DNA of 64,000 bases from Limnephilus marmoratus (lineage: Eukaryota > Arthropoda > Insecta > Trichoptera > Limnephilidae). Both the position numbers and the translations under genes were made by a program. The notes under the pieces were generated by a model, which was not told the DNA's origin, did no database searches, and saw nothing but the letters and a program-made list of their open reading frames with translations. The stretch lies in contig OU862933.1 of NCBI GenBank assembly GCA_917880885.1, positions 9,533,452 to 9,597,451 of the forward strand, given 5' to 3'. Within the stretch, counting starts at the first letter, position 1. Each line of letters opens with the position of its first letter. Shown one piece after another: positions 1-12,319 of the stretch.

Positions 1-1325
1 ATGTCGTTAGTAGTTAACACGATTTTTAAATATTTCTGAAGCATATCATAAAGCAACTGCTCACGATGTAATAACCAGGGATTGATAAGAGACCAGCAGT
101 TATTAGATTACGTCGGTACATTCTAGCACAAAACGGAAACCAATGTGCTTTGGTTATTTTTCTTTTGGAAATACATGAACGGGTAAAAAGGTATTTTGAA
201 AAAAGGGTTTTAATAACCCATTGCACTATCCCTTGCCCTAGCCAACCCCCAAATGCCCTTTAATGCCTCACTCCAAGGAAGAGATACTTTGAGAATCACA
301 TAGTTATATTTTGGATTAAGTCACTCGATGCATTAAGAAATTAAATAAGTATTTTAGTGCCAGACGAATGTGACATTTTGGCAGAACGTGTGATAGAAGG
401 GAATATTAGAATATTGCTTGTTTTTTCCACAAGTCAACTCGTAAAGTTATCAAACGTTTGAAACGGCTGCGTGATCGTTTGCTTATAAAACTCAGGTTAA
501 GCACGTAGAAAAGTAGGCTAGGCAAGATAATTTTTTTAAATAATTAATTACCTGCAGGAAACCGGCCGGCATTTGTCCATACAAACGTATTCTCCAATTA
601 CCTCTCAGGATTTGACACTAGTGCAAATATTTTTTTTAATATTATATAGATGTCGACCGCTAGCGCATCGGTACGTTTTCATTTTTTATGATGTAACTTC
701 TTGTAGGGGTTACTTCTTATGGGAGTTAGGACACTCCAAAAAACGTTCAAATGATCTTGTTTTTAACGTCTCCAAGTAGACAAAGAATTAAAAAAAGAAC
801 AATAAGAGGTGTAGCCAAACGTTTTCCTAAAATACAATTAGTAAAAAAAAAACTTAAAAATCGGTTCAGTTTTGAAGGAGAAAAATGGGGAATATAAAAC
901 CTCGATTTTATTAAGGTATTATCATCCTGATGCAGTTTTCCTTTTCCCTCAGTATGCGGGGGGATAACAGCGACATTGACAGCAACAGTTTGGTAAATAC
1001 TTATTATTTAAATTTCTCGGTGACCGTACCTGCATTTTATAATTTAAAAAAAATACAAATTAAAAAGCTCACATCCGTTCTCGATATTATTTGTACAAAT
1101 TATGATTTTTATTAATACTCAGAATGTTATTGGGTATTTTGGCTTCATATCCAAAAATAATTTAGTAAAAACTAGTTTTACAAATCCGATGGTAAAAATT
1201 AACTTTTGAGGGAACGAAAGGAATGAGAGACGTTGACCATCTACTTGCAAGATTGATGCATTTTCAAAATGCATGGAACTTACTACTAATCCAAATTCAT
1301 ACTCACTCTTCTGTTACTTCTATTC
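1..1325. other. No gene seen
   Basis: A+T-rich sequence with short random reading frames only. No recognisable protein domain, RNA gene or element end was found. It may be old decayed repeat DNA. Confidence 0.5.
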
Positions 1326-1329
1326 TAGA

Positions 1330-1354
1330 TTTATTTATTTATTTATTTATTTTT
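1330..1354. repeat. (TTTA)n run at a LINE 3' end
   Basis: About five TTTA units. They sit where the 3' end of the minus-strand LINE should be, so they read as a TAAA-type tail of that element rather than an independent microsatellite. Confidence 0.6.
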
Positions 1355-2908
1355 CATGTTCTCCGTAAAACGGTTATTCACCAATACATTATGGAGAAGA
1401 TTACAAATTTGACAAAATGTATAGCAAAACACATGAAAAGGTCAGTTTCACTACTTTGTGACATACGTCAAAAGATAATTGTTAAACTGCCTGTAGGTTA
1501 CGTTAAAAATGTCAATGGTCAATGCAGACTCGTTGAGCAGTTCAGTCGCTCTGTTGACTGGCGCGTTCTGATAGGCAGAAGTCCTCGCTTTTGGAGCATA
1601 AAAAAGGGTATGGGACCTTCCACGAGTATACTTGTCTGGGACATATAAGTTAATTTCTTTCAAAATGGGTGGATTATGTATAGTTCCAGAGATTATCTTA
1701 AAAAAATGTTTTCCTAAAAATATTTTTCGGCGGGCTTCTAATGTATTAAGATCGAGCATTCCTGCTAAGAATAAGGATGGATACAGGAAAGGGTAGTACA
1801 TATATTCTCTCATATATAGGTAACGCATGAATCTCTTTTGTACTTTTTCTATTTCGAGAATATGGTTTTGCTCAGAAGGGGCCCAAATAATGGAGCTATA
1901 TTCCAAGATACTGCGAACAAGTGCTTCATACGTTCTTCGGATTGCGATTCCGTTGGTAAATGATCTTGAATTACGAAGAACAAATCCAAGCATTTTGTTG
2001 GCACGGGAGACAATATCAGATATATGGGATTTGAAAGAGAGATTTGCTTCAAAAATTACGCCAAGGTCTCGAATCTCATTTTTACGTGTTAATTTATGTT
2101 TATTAATGTGGTAGGGGAACAGGAATGTATCTTTGGATCTTGTAAATGTAACGACACTGCATTTCTGAATGCTGAAGGGTAAGTTGTTCAGTTCCGACCA
2201 TTTGACAAGAGAATCAAGATCGTTCTGCAGAAGAATGGAATCGATGTAACTTTTGATTGCTTTGAAAAGTTTTATATCGTCAGCAAAAAGGAGATATTTT
2301 GAGTGGTTTATGGTGTTGCCAATGTCATTGATGAATAAGAGAAAGAGAAGAGGTCCTAGATTCGATCCCTGGGGAATCCCGGAGTTAGTTTTGTATTCGT
2401 GAGAGAAATGGTGTCCGTAACTGACATACTGACGACGATTGCGTAAGTAGCTAGCCACAAAAGCGAGGAAATTCTGAGAGAATCCGATGTCACTTAATTT
2501 TTTTAATAAAATATCATGGTCGACTTTATCAAATGCTTTCTCGAAATCTGTATAAATCACATCAACATGTACAAAATTTTCGAATGAATTATTAATATAG
2601 GTGGTGAGATTCAGAAGATTCGTTGAAGGTGACAGTGTGGGACGAAATCCGTGCTGATTTTCGGTGAGTGCGTGTTTTGTTTGGTTATATATCTGTGAAT
2701 AAATTATGATTTCTAAAAGTTTTGCGGGTGCTGACAAAACAGCTATAGATAGGTCTGTAATTATCTATTTCTGACTTTTTTCCTTTTTTGTGTATAGGCG
2801 TTACTTTCGTTAGTTTCCACATTTCCGGAAAGATATTTTTGCGAAGTGATAGGTTAAAAATATGTTTTAGAGGTTGAATAGATATAACTGAAGCATTTGA
2901 TTCATTAC
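1355..2908 (-). pseudogene. LINE reverse transcriptase, 5'-truncated and frameshifted
   Basis: C-terminal part of a non-LTR retrotransposon ORF2, which makes element cDNA by target-primed reverse transcription. The open part is 428 codons (2737 to 1451). It shows the D64 block (YTDFEKAFDKVDH), a GIPQGSNLGPLLFLLFINDI block near residues 120-139, the catalytic FADD at 151-154, the thumb, and a long C-terminal domain. Coding similarity continues upstream to about 2905 (residues like FPEMWKLTKVTPIHKKGKK, then NYRPI) in another frame, so a small indel lies near 2740. Endonuclease and ORF1 are absent, which fits 5' truncation. The style of the blocks suggests the CR1/Rex1/Jockey part of the tree; I cannot fix the clade. 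The same 3' end recurs at 52.66-52.96 kb. Confidence 0.88.
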
Positions 2909-3984
2909 TTGGGTGATCCCAAATTCTAACTACTTATTCTATTACCTAACCACTAAAAATCCTCCACCTAAATATCCACACCATCCAAGCGTCACTTTCT
3001 AAACCTGGTTCATTAAGATCTTACGGTCTTATTCAAATCCACACACGAAGCAACTCCCTTCTTTCTTATAATTAATTTATTTTTTTAATTATAATTAATT
3101 TTAATAATTTTCTTTACAGTAACCTCTCGAAGCATGTCAACATTTTGGTCAACTTGTTCCTTCCTATTGATCATTCATCTGGCCCATTGTTCTTATTGCG
3201 TCTAAATATTTATCAATAGAACAAGAAAACCACGAAAGACATGTTTGTCTGCGAAGCCTTCGTCCAGCGCAGGACTTACATAGTCTTTTATTGAATCAAT
3301 ATCATAAAATTGTTCCCGTGCGAGAATGCTATTACACCCGGAGCCCGAGGCTACCATTGGCCTATCCCTAACCATTTTAATGAAATCCCAATCCATCAGA
3401 GAAGCCCGCTGTATGAATGACCCATGGCCGCCTAAGAGAGCCGATACATTTCAGCGACCTACCTAGAACCATGATGATCTATCGTAAGAGTCCAGTAAGA
3501 AAAGAAGGGATCTAGCCAGTAGCGGTTTTCTCAGACAAACGGTTGTGCGGTGAACTCCCAAAGAAAAAAAGGTTCTCTTATTACAATTTTATTACAATTT
3601 ATCTATTATTATTAAAAATATACCCATTAAATTAGGTGAATGCCTCCACGGTATTTGCCAGTACCAATAAAAAACGCGCCAAGAAGCTATATAAAAAAAT
3701 CCACCAACCACTAATGGAACACGGCGCTCAGTTCACGTGTGCGGATCCAGGAACGCACTGACGCCAAAAAACCTTTGGGATATTTCATACAACATACGAG
3801 TATGAATGGTTTCGAACGATACCGGAGCGTGCGATAGAGCCGAAATTCGGTACTCAGGTGTTCGGACGTTACGCGGGTAGTGAAAATGCGTAATGTAAAA
3901 AAATTGCCGGGAGTTTAATTCAAACCCTCAATCTTGTTAAATCACTTCAATGTTTTGAACTTTTTAACATCTCATTACATTTGT
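2909..3984. other. No gene seen
   Basis: A+T-rich spacer between two LINE remnants. Nothing recognisable on either strand. Confidence 0.45.
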
Positions 3985-4236
3985 AACATTATGTACGCGA
4001 TTGACATTTGTCACATGAGAACGGGTCGTTCTTGAGTTCAACAGTTCGGCTGTGAAACGATTTTCCGATCTGTGTTTTTCCTTCCTCCTACAACATGGGT
4101 CTCTTCAAGCCCCATTCCTCCACTCACCTCTTTTCACTCCTTTTTCTCCTCAAAAGACCTTCCACACAGCTTCCCCAATGAAGACATAGACCCTGAAGGA
4201 AATTATTTTTGGCCTCCTGCGTGGAATTAATGTAAA
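3985..4236 (+). pseudogene. LINE 3' end (same family as 52.97-53.82 kb)
   Basis: Matches the last ~80 codons and 3' UTR of the LINE at 52.97-53.82 kb. Shared stretches include the segments encoding a HMRTGR-like stretch and YNMGLFK, then the tail with ACCCTGA...GGCCTCC and TGGA...TTAATGTAAAA. Internal small deletions (for example after the ACGGGTCGTTC stretch) destroy the frame. It is a dead 5'-truncated copy. The tail hairpin is the same one used by the SINE family described below. Confidence 0.8.
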
Positions 4237-4534
4237 AATAAATAAAAACATTAACTGAAGATCAAATAACTCGTCTCGGCATTTTTTACTGAATAAGGTA
4301 CTAAATATTACAGTAGGTGCCATTACTTTAGTTGTTATGCCACCGATTAGATGAGGTATAAAGAATAGAAAAATCTTAAAAATTAAAGTGATTGTGATTA
4401 CGCCAAATTTAGTTATTGAGTACAATATACTTAGTGCCGTTCTCTATCTGCTCTAGCCCATCTGAGAATAATAGTAAAAGTCGGGAAAAATTTATATCTG
4501 GGTCACATTCTTCGAGGGGAGATATATCACTTGC

Positions 4535-4738
4535 TCCAATTAATATTAAAAGGCAAGATCGAGGGTGCCGAGGGGCTGGTAGAAGACAAATGTCTTGACT
4601 GCGAAATGTACGAGAGTGGACCGATATTAGAAGGGTGGAGGAGCTACTCAGGGCAGCATAAGATAGAGATACATTCGCCAGAGTGATCGCCAATGTCGGG
4701 GGGACCTGATAAGGCACTCGAAGAAGAAGAAGATACTT
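4535..4738 (+). pseudogene. RTE-like LINE 3' end
   Basis: Reading from about 4549 gives a basic segment with GRGAGRRQMS-like residues, then LRNVREWTDIRRVEEL, then DRDTFARVIANV, interrupted by two stop codons. This order (basic GRGR patch, WL.N.R.W, RD...RV.A) is typical of the extreme C terminus of RTE-group ORF2 proteins in insects. The end is a short GAA-rich tail near 4725-4735, also typical of RTE 3' ends. Assignment is from memory of the family, so moderate confidence. Confidence 0.6.
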
Positions 4739-4739
4739 A

Positions 4740-5588
4740 GTGCGATGAGTACAAATGAGTTTGAACCCGTTGTTCATAATAGACTCTAGCTTATGGTCAA
4801 AATAGGCCACTTGCATCACTTTTTTTAATTTTTTTTCCGGTTTAGGCAAATATTCTAAGACATTCTATATTTTATTTATTTTTTTAATCGTATTTTTGAA
4901 ATCCTGGGGATTTTTTGAAAATTTCAATCCGAAAAATCAGACCATTTTTTATAAACCGGAAAGACGGGACATAATTTTATGGGTGTGATAAACCGATAAT
5001 TACATAGCCGAAAATCATTTTAAAAAAAGAACGTTTTCCACACGAATGGCACAGGAGAATAACGAGGCATACCAAAAGTATTACACCTCATAAATATTTT
5101 TTTCCTTGATCAATCTTATTGATCATAAATCATTATAATGTACAGCGTCTATTTTACTGAATCCAATGTAATATACTTGTACTTGTAAATTATAATAATA
5201 AGAATATTATAAAATTTAATTTTGTTAAAATCAGCAGTATAACCATTATACCTCTAAAACACGTACCGATATCTAAAATGTGCGGGGTTCTCTTCAAACC
5301 TCTGTCAAAAAGTCAAACCAAATGATAAGTTCGCAGAGAACAAACAATAAATCTAGGGAACGATTTAAAAAATTCGCCTGAAATCAAAGTGATGCCATAT
5401 AAAAAAATAAATCAGTGTGGAATTTTACAAAATTAATAGGAACATTTTCGGAGACGGGACATTTTCATGTAGTGACGTCACGAGTCCAAATAATGAATTT
5501 ATTTATTTAAAAATAATAAAAAAAAACTGTACATTTCAAAAAAATTTTACTAACATTTTCGTAATCTTAGTAAAAAGATCTATCCACA
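4740..5588. other. No gene seen
   Basis: A+T-rich spacer. Several short frames only; none resembles a known domain. Confidence 0.45.
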
Positions 5589-5592
5589 TTAA

Positions 5593-7561
5593 GGTGGTCC
5601 AGGCTTGTATAGTAAATTTTGTTTTTTCAAATATAGATGTAGCCACCCATTTTATTTGTTACACCTATCATTCCTATTATGTGTAAAAAATTTCAGCCCC
5701 CTATCTTATATACAAGGGGGTGCTCATCGAATTAGAAGTTTCTGATAAAAATTCTGGATTTTAAGTAAAACACGTAATTTAAGGTTTATTAATATTACAA
5801 GTATTTTAGTCAAATAAGTATAAAACGTATTTAAATTTGAACAAAATTTGGTAACAAAGCAATAATTAACATAATATTAGTCGCAATCTTTCAAAACCAT
5901 GTTTGTTAACTCCATTTTGAATGTTTCAGTAGAAACGATTTTTCTGTTTTGTTCAACGATGTGAAGTAAAAATTGCTTTTCTTCCTCATTCTTAGTAAGT
6001 ATCGTGTTGTAATCTTCAAATAGTTTAAACCTCTCTCCGCTGTATCATTAACAACACGCAAAATTTTGACTCAGCATTTACCTTGAAGGAAATCAACACT
6101 GTTATTCCAAGACTTAGGAGGTAATTACAAGAAAGAGTCCGTGACATCAGGAACTAACAGCGTTTTACACGTTCTTTGTGTTGCAAAAGCTTCTAATGTA
6201 ACCTCTGTGGTAAGCTTAGCAGAATCACCTCGTACTGAAGGATTACCGCCATCAGAATTTATTTTTTGAACAATGGCCTGTTTCTCAGCATCAGACAGCT
6301 TCTCAGAAAACAAGGTAAATGAGACTAGTTCATCTGACAAATACCATAAGTGACGCTTTAAGACACCCCTAGCTGCTATACTGATTACGGAATCAATGGC
6401 TTCGTACAATTTTAAGCTATTCCAAAGTATTAAGTCATTTACTGGCGCATCTGCTGCTAAAGACGCTTCGATTCAAACTTTGGTGTAGATGATAACTAAC
6501 AAATCGAACAATTTGTTTTTCTTCTCTCTTGATTAGTTTAAATTTTAAATCTTATATCAAGCGCACTGGTAACGTATTGTGTAAATATGTCACTTGTAGA
6601 CAGCTCAACGCACTACAAACTCATCTTTGGACTTATCCTCTAATATGCTAGCATTACTAGAAGTGCTACTGAAGTTGCACTCAAGTTCTAACTCTTGACT
6701 CGACACCACCGAAGATGAAGCATTACTTTCAGCAGCCATTTCTTTCAATTCTTCAGATCTTTGTTTCCGTTTTAGAGAACTTTCTTTGACCTTTTCTAGT
6801 TTCTTGTCGATTGAGGTCATAATCATCTTACGTTCTCATCTTTGATCGATGAAACGCTCTGTCTTCCGCAATTTTTATCAAATTCAAAGCGCTTGCATGG
6901 GCTAATCAAAAAGTTTGTCTAGTTATTTTTAAAACAAATACACTCCTGTTTTTGTGCTTCAGAATTTCTTCCTCTATTTTTATTCAATAGCAGCCAGTTC
7001 ATAAGAAACTTAATCAGTTTTTCAATGCAGTGATTTTGTTGTCCGGTCGGAATACTAGATTTACTCCATACTTTTATAAGTTCTTGAATAAGTACATGCG
7101 CGGAATCTTTCACATTTTTGGAATCATTTAATATGTAGTGAAAACGGAGTAAAACTCGCCAAAGAGTAGGATGTTGGTTAAGCCTCATCAATGGCTCAAT
7201 ATCTCGAACCCCAAGTAAAAGAATTTCGTATTTTTTTTCGAGTAGATGAACACATTTTACTACACTGATTCATTTCACAGTCTACTAAATAAGTATCAAA
7301 TACTGTTCAAATTTGTCCATAAAACTCTTCAGTAGTTTATTTTAATATTTATTTAATAGTTTAACACACGAAATTGGCCTCTAGCAAAAAGTAAAAATTA
7401 AGCATTTTACACAAAAAAGTCAAAAACAACACTCGATTGAGCACCCCTTTCTACTTGAGCTATCTCGCTGAAATTTTACTATGTTATTTCTATGAATACG
7501 TGTAACAAATTCACGGGGTGGCCAAATGAAAAAAAAAAAAAAAAAAAAATTTTGGACCACC
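5593..7561. mobile_element. DNA transposon with ~130-bp TIRs flanked by TTAA
   Basis: The ends start GGTGGTCCA and finish TGGACC ACC, and the inverted similarity runs about 130 bp inward with shared blocks such as GCCACCC, ATTTGTTACAC, AAAATTTCAGC and GGGGTGCTC..TCGA. A TTAA lies immediately outside each end (5589-5592 and 7562-7565). TTAA duplications are known for piggyBac and Kolobok superfamilies; the TIR itself does not look like piggyBac, so the superfamily is left open. Inside lies a decayed minus-strand coding region. The right TIR contains a ~20-nt poly-A run that the left TIR lacks, so it probably expanded after insertion. Confidence 0.8.
5877..7335 (-). pseudogene. Decayed protein gene of the TTAA transposon (unrecognised, transposase-like context)
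   Basis: Minus-strand coding pieces in the same order as a single protein: a Leu/Trp-rich part (7191-6919, with MMRLNQHPTLWRVLLRFHYI), a Lys/Glu/Ser-rich part (6826-6605), an AIDSVISIAARGVLKRHLWYL block (6409-6125), and a C-terminal block with VNDTAERG followed by a frameshift, then EDYN.ILTKNEEEKQFLLH and a stop at 5877. Several stops and frameshifts separate them. The NDTAER block is one I associate with uncharacterised multi-copy proteins of arthropods; no catalytic triad could be placed. Location between TIRs suggests it is, or was, the element's own protein. Confidence 0.6.
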
Positions 7562-7565
7562 TTAA

Positions 7566-8440
7566 TCCACATGATTTTTTTCCAAGTCGTTATGAAATCC
7601 ATGCAAGTGGCCTATTGTTCGGCCTAGTTCACAGCGATGAATCGGCACCCGCTTCAGACCACACAAAGTGTGCACGCGCGGATTCGCAGGCCGATTCATA
7701 TTTGCGCATTATTTTATTCCCGTTTCCGTCTAATTTATCACCCGTCGTGAGCAGGGGGCCGCCGGGCTCCGTAGTGCTCCGCCGGGCTGGGGCTCGGGTC
7801 CGGGGCGTGAAGGTGAGGAGCCGCTGGGCGCCCTTTCCGTGAAAATTCTTTGTAAGTCGGTTCAATGGCGACCTTGGTTGTTGGCAACAAACGCATGTTA
7901 AGAAGAATGAAATGTAGGGTGCAGAAAAAAATATTTTTCTTTGGAAGAAGTAACACATTTCGTACACGCTAACTAAACTTGTCTTTTGCTGCATTATTTT
8001 CACTGCGTTTACAACAACTTATGCGAAATGCAACAGAAGACAAAGTCATCAACTCGGAATGATTATTGAAATAGAATTATTCTACTTAACAAATTCAGCT
8101 TACTTCTTAAATGTAAAAGAATAAACGTAATACAAATGTTGCTTGAAAATGCTTTAGATGAGTTTAGTGTGCAAATGTATATCCGTTCAATCCCGCACCA
8201 TTCCCCTAACGGATATGCTATAAAATTCTACTGCTCCGGGCAATCGTAGCTTATGTGCGATTTTTGTTTTACATTTAAAATTAACTTCATTATATATCCT
8301 TAAATAATTTTTATATTTAATTTTATGTAACTATTTTTGATTTTTTTAAGCAAATAACTTAAAATAAACCTCTACTTTTTAATTTTTGTCTTTGTTACAA
8401 GTTGTTCAAATTTGTCTATAATTGTTTTTCTTTTTTTTTT
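7566..8440. other. No gene seen
   Basis: Contains a locally G+C-rich patch (7740-7840) and otherwise A+T-rich DNA. No supportable gene or repeat. Confidence 0.4.
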
Positions 8441-8442
8441 TA

Positions 8443-8503
8443 AATTAACATCTCGTCCTGATGAAGATGACGTTGTTATTGAAACATGTTGACATTGATA
8501 ATT
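8443..8503 (+). ncRNA. Hammerhead-ribozyme-like motif A
   Basis: Core order as in a type I hammerhead: stem I GTC (8455-8457), CTGATGA (8458-8464), one extra A, stem II GATGAC/GTTATT with a GTT loop (8466-8480, two G-U pairs), GAAAC (8481-8485), a short self-complementary ACATGT as stem III, an unpaired T, then GAC (8491-8493) closing stem I. Outer stem I pairs AATTA (8443-8447) with TAATT (8499-8503) across an internal loop. Family knowledge: hammerheads with very short stem III occur in Penelope-like retroelements and retrozymes. Activity is not shown. Confidence 0.5.
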
Positions 8504-9585
8504 ATATAGTGGTTTAAACAAAGTGATTTGATTTTCATTATATTATAATGATGCCACAAAGTATGTTTGCTAAGTTTGAATAAGTAGTTACTTACATTTT
8601 ATTAATGTACATATTTCCTTCCTAGAACTTCCTCTGCTTCCTTTTCTTAAAAAAAACCGATGACATAGGTCCTAAGGGATTTTTTTCCTCAGGGTCTCCT
8701 ATGTGGATCTAATGTAAAACAAATTTCCTTACCACTAGAAATGAAAATCAATTTTATAAATTTAAAATCCATTTATGCTTACGACTTATCATTGAGCATG
8801 TTATAACGAAACAAGACGTTTTGTTTGTTGTTTGCCTTTGGTTATTTTAGGAATGATACATTTTCCGGCTTTATAAAATATCATATAAGAACAGCTCCCT
8901 TCTCTATTTGATCGCTCGGCCAAAGGTTTAGGGGTGAGGTAAAAAGCTATCCCCCATATCGCAAATAAGGCAACATCCTGTTATCCCCATTTCTGTGTTT
9001 TTCTATTCTGGAGGCGTTTACCACTTTTATCATTCATATTTCATTTAATATTAGAAAATGGTGAATTTACTGATCCAACCATGAATAGAATGGGAGTTAA
9101 AATCATCATAGTATTGTATGAATAAGATAATACACTATTTTACTTACAAATTCAGTTACTTAGGAAATTACGCATTTGTAACTTATTTAAATGAAATGAG
9201 GAAGACAGCAGAATATCAGAAGAGGTGGAGGCGTTTCCCAGAGGCGGTCAGGACTCTCCAAGGATTGTAGCACCGATCATTTATTGAAATACTAATTCCA
9301 TTTTATCAAAACGAGATTACTTAGACCCAATTATTTAGCAGAATTTGAAATGTATAGCCATTCCGCACCATTTTGTTTTTTGACATTTGAAAGGTCCCAA
9401 TTAAACATTGATTTTGAGTGCGTTTCAGGTTTCTATTAAATTGTTATCAGTTGACAAGCTTAACAAAATGATAGTTGTCCTCTTCTGATGATCACAATTT
9501 GTTCAGAGCTGAAATAGATAGGTATAAAATCAGCAATTAATGGGAACCTTTCAACTGGCAAAAGAAATAAATCGAGTGCAGTTCA
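8504..9585. other. No gene seen
   Basis: The first 40 bases continue the tail shared with the other hammerhead-like loci (GTGGTTTAAACAAAG at about 8509). The rest is unassigned A+T-rich DNA. Confidence 0.4.
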
Positions 9586-9926
9586 TATGCGGTAGAAGTG
9601 AAACCTTTACACACACAATCTCAAAGAATATGAGCGGCCAATGGAGATTCGTGGGTACTGTACGTAGGTAAGGTATCATTATATCTCAAATCGTATATAT
9701 GTATGTGTGTGTCTCCTTTTAGTGTCGTTTCCGTTTCATCGAGTTTCAAATCACATTGGTGCTAAAGACGTTTCACTTAAAAAAACAAAATGGCGCTGAT
9801 TGGCCATTTGATGACTTTCTCATACGTGAATTTCTGCGAAATAACTGGGCCATAGAAAATAATCAACATAAATAACTGCATATATAAATGATGCTTCGCG
9901 AATGTTCAAGAAAGAACAACAAAAAT

Positions 9927-10784
9927 TGTAATCCATGACGAAAAATGTGATCATGTAAACTGTAAACAACATAATCCTATTTGTACTGTAATTAACTCTT
10001 CCTCCGAAATTAAATATCACGGTGTGATCATTGATCAAAACCTGAAATGGAATAATCACATTTCAGAGCTAGTGAAGAGAATGAGGAAATGTATATATAT
10101 ATTTGTTAGGTTAAGAAATATTTTAAATGTAAAAATAATGAAAAATGTGTACTATGCCCTTGTTCATTCTTTACTCATCTACGGAATTATAGGTTGGGGA
10201 GGATCTTACAAAAAAAACCTAAACTCAGTAAAAGTCACGCAAAGAATTATCATTAAAGTAATATTAAAAAAAAAAATCTACCTTCTCAACTGAATCACTT
10301 TTTAAATTGTTTCCAGTACCAAATGTTGATGAAATTTTCAAACAAGCTTCCATTATAAAAATGTGTAAAGAAAAAAATAACACAGAATATCAAGAATTTT
10401 ACAAACTAATGAGAAACGGAAACCAATTTATAACACCTAATTTTAAAACAACTCAAATGCAAAATCATTATATTTTCCAAGCCATAAAAAACTATAATAA
10501 CCTCCCTTCTGAATTGCGCTGCATCATCAACCAATCAGAACAAATAAATAAAATAAAACAATTTTTCAAAAAAAACTTACAATAAAAAGTAAATATTTTA
10601 TACAAAACAGATTATAACTTACAACTCAAGTGAGAATCGTGGCTCCCTTATCAGGCACAAGAGCCCCTCTTTTCTGATAAGGTATACATGACCAGAAACG
10701 ACCTCTAATTTAATATTTTGTAAAATATATGTGTTTATTATGTAACTCATATTTTTTTATATTACAATAAAAAAAAAAATAAAA
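9927..10784 (+). pseudogene. 5'-truncated LINE inserted in repeat R
   Basis: Reading 9940-10585 gives the C-terminal part of a non-LTR reverse transcriptase: a KYHGVIIDQNLKWNNHI block (the usual YLG-V-D..L.W..HI motif after the active site), then YALVHSLLIYGIIGWGG, then after a frameshift in the A-run at ~10263 a tail ending KQFFKKNLQ and a stop. The 3' UTR has a hairpin (CCTTATCA...TGATAAGG, ~10645-10682) and an A-rich end. The catalytic YADD part is missing. AAAAAT (9921-9926 and 10785-10790) may be the target duplication. Position 24646 is the uninterrupted paralogue of the same site. Confidence 0.85.
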
Positions 10785-10790
10785 AAAAAT

Positions 10791-11405
10791 GTGTGGAAAC
10801 TGATAAATAAGGTTTTAATTTTTCCGGATAATGCAAAAAGGTGAACGGGCGATAGAATAGAAAATGTTCAAGATCAGCATAGCAGGTACATGAATGGAAA
10901 CTTATCGTGATAAATACATGATTCTTTAGAAATGTTCAAACGTATGGAAACTGATAACAAATAAGCAACGTTTCAATTTTTTCCGGCTCTGTCGCATTTC
11001 TAAACAATGTGTCCGCCCGGAGAGCATAAAGTGAACGGGCGATGATTGCATAGAAAATGTTCAAGATCAGCATACATGAATGGAAACTTATCGTGATAAA
11101 TACATGATTCTTTTGAAATGTTCAAACGTATGGAAACTGATAATAAATAAGCAACGTTTCAATTTTTTCCGGCTCTGTCGCATTTCTAAACAATGTGTCC
11201 GCCCGGAGAGCATAAAGTGAACGGGCGATGATTGCATAGAAAATGTTCAAGATCAGCATACATGAATGGAAACTTATCGTGATAAATACATGATTCTTTG
11301 GAAATGTTCAAACGTATGGAAACTGATAATAAATAAGCAACGTTTCAATTTTTTCTGGCTCTGTCGCATTTCTCAACAATGTGTCCGCCCGGAGAGCATA
11401 TAATG
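10791..11405. repeat. Tandem satellite, 186-bp unit, about three copies
   Basis: GTATGGAAACTGATAA recurs at 10942, 11128 and 11314, exactly 186 bp apart, preceded by a shorter unit beginning at 10791. Each unit holds CGTTTCAATTTTTTC, CCGCCCGGAGAGCAT and GTGAACGGGCGAT. The last unit breaks down after about 11400. Confidence 0.88.
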
Positions 11406-12310
11406 CAAAATGTGAACGGTCCGATGCTCTTTGGCGGCGAGCGATGTCAAGATCACAACAGCGCAGAAATGATATCGTTACACGCGGGGCACATTTGTAA
11501 CCTAACTGCTCGGGTCGTCGCATGTGTCCACTGTCCAATGTCTACAGTCCTCCAATAAGGACCGCTCTCATTCTCGGACGTTTTACTCTGCAATTCTGCA
11601 TAAACTATCGACCCGCCGCACAATGGTTTTACTAGTATGGGAACGGTGGAAACAAATCGAAATTCCAAATTTCAAATTAAATTTTGTTTCTATATCTTGA
11701 CATCACATACCAGCGTATCTTTCCCCCTACCACCGAATTCAGCAAAACGTTTCGTCGATGCGTAACACGTCAGCAAAGATTGACTTCCCGAGCAGTCAGG
11801 ACGTTTGTGTGAAAGTACAACGTTTATTATACAATATTTAGGGACTGATAACTTTTTACACCGTTTGCTGGCAAACTTTTTTCAACATGGATCCAATACC
11901 TTCAGGTGTGTATTAAAGATGTTAAATTTATTTTCTTCATTTCCTAATGCGACAAATTTGGGATATTTTTTTTAAAAACATCACGTGAATTTTAAAAAAA
12001 TTACGAGGATTTCTGGAATACTTGAGATTTACGTTAGATATTCCCTAAAATTACGTATATTGTGCTGATGTACTTTTACAGCTGAACTATTACTATCATA
12101 TAAAAAAAATCTTGCGCATTTTTGCTTTTCTACGGCCCAGTAATTTTTACATAATTTACTTAGTGTAAAATTTCAGTGCTTCATAAATTTTATTTTTGTC
12201 ACAGGTTCGGTTTCAAAGGATTTGTTCTTAAGACAAGAGGAGTTGTTTGACATAGTGATGAACTCAACGTGCTAACAGATGGAAAACGATTTTTATATTT
12301 GAAAAAAAAA
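11406..12310. other. No gene seen
   Basis: Begins with a moderately G+C-rich stretch (11410-11560) continuous with the decayed last satellite unit, then A+T-rich DNA. No supportable gene. Confidence 0.4.
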
Positions 12311-12319
12311 AACTTATAA

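Larger units (their letters stand above)
9590..11405. repeat. Complex dispersed repeat R, copy 1 (interrupted)
   Basis: The segment 9640-9926 plus 10791-11405 is near-identical to 24350-24955: a GCGGCCAATGGAG start, a GTATGTGTGTGTC stretch, a CGTTTCATCGAGTTTCAAATC block, then GTATGGAAACTGATAA units. Copy 1 is split by a LINE insertion. A diverged relative of the 9590-9780 part lies at 54.42-54.61 kb. No coding capacity was seen, so a non-autonomous element is likely. Confidence 0.75.
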
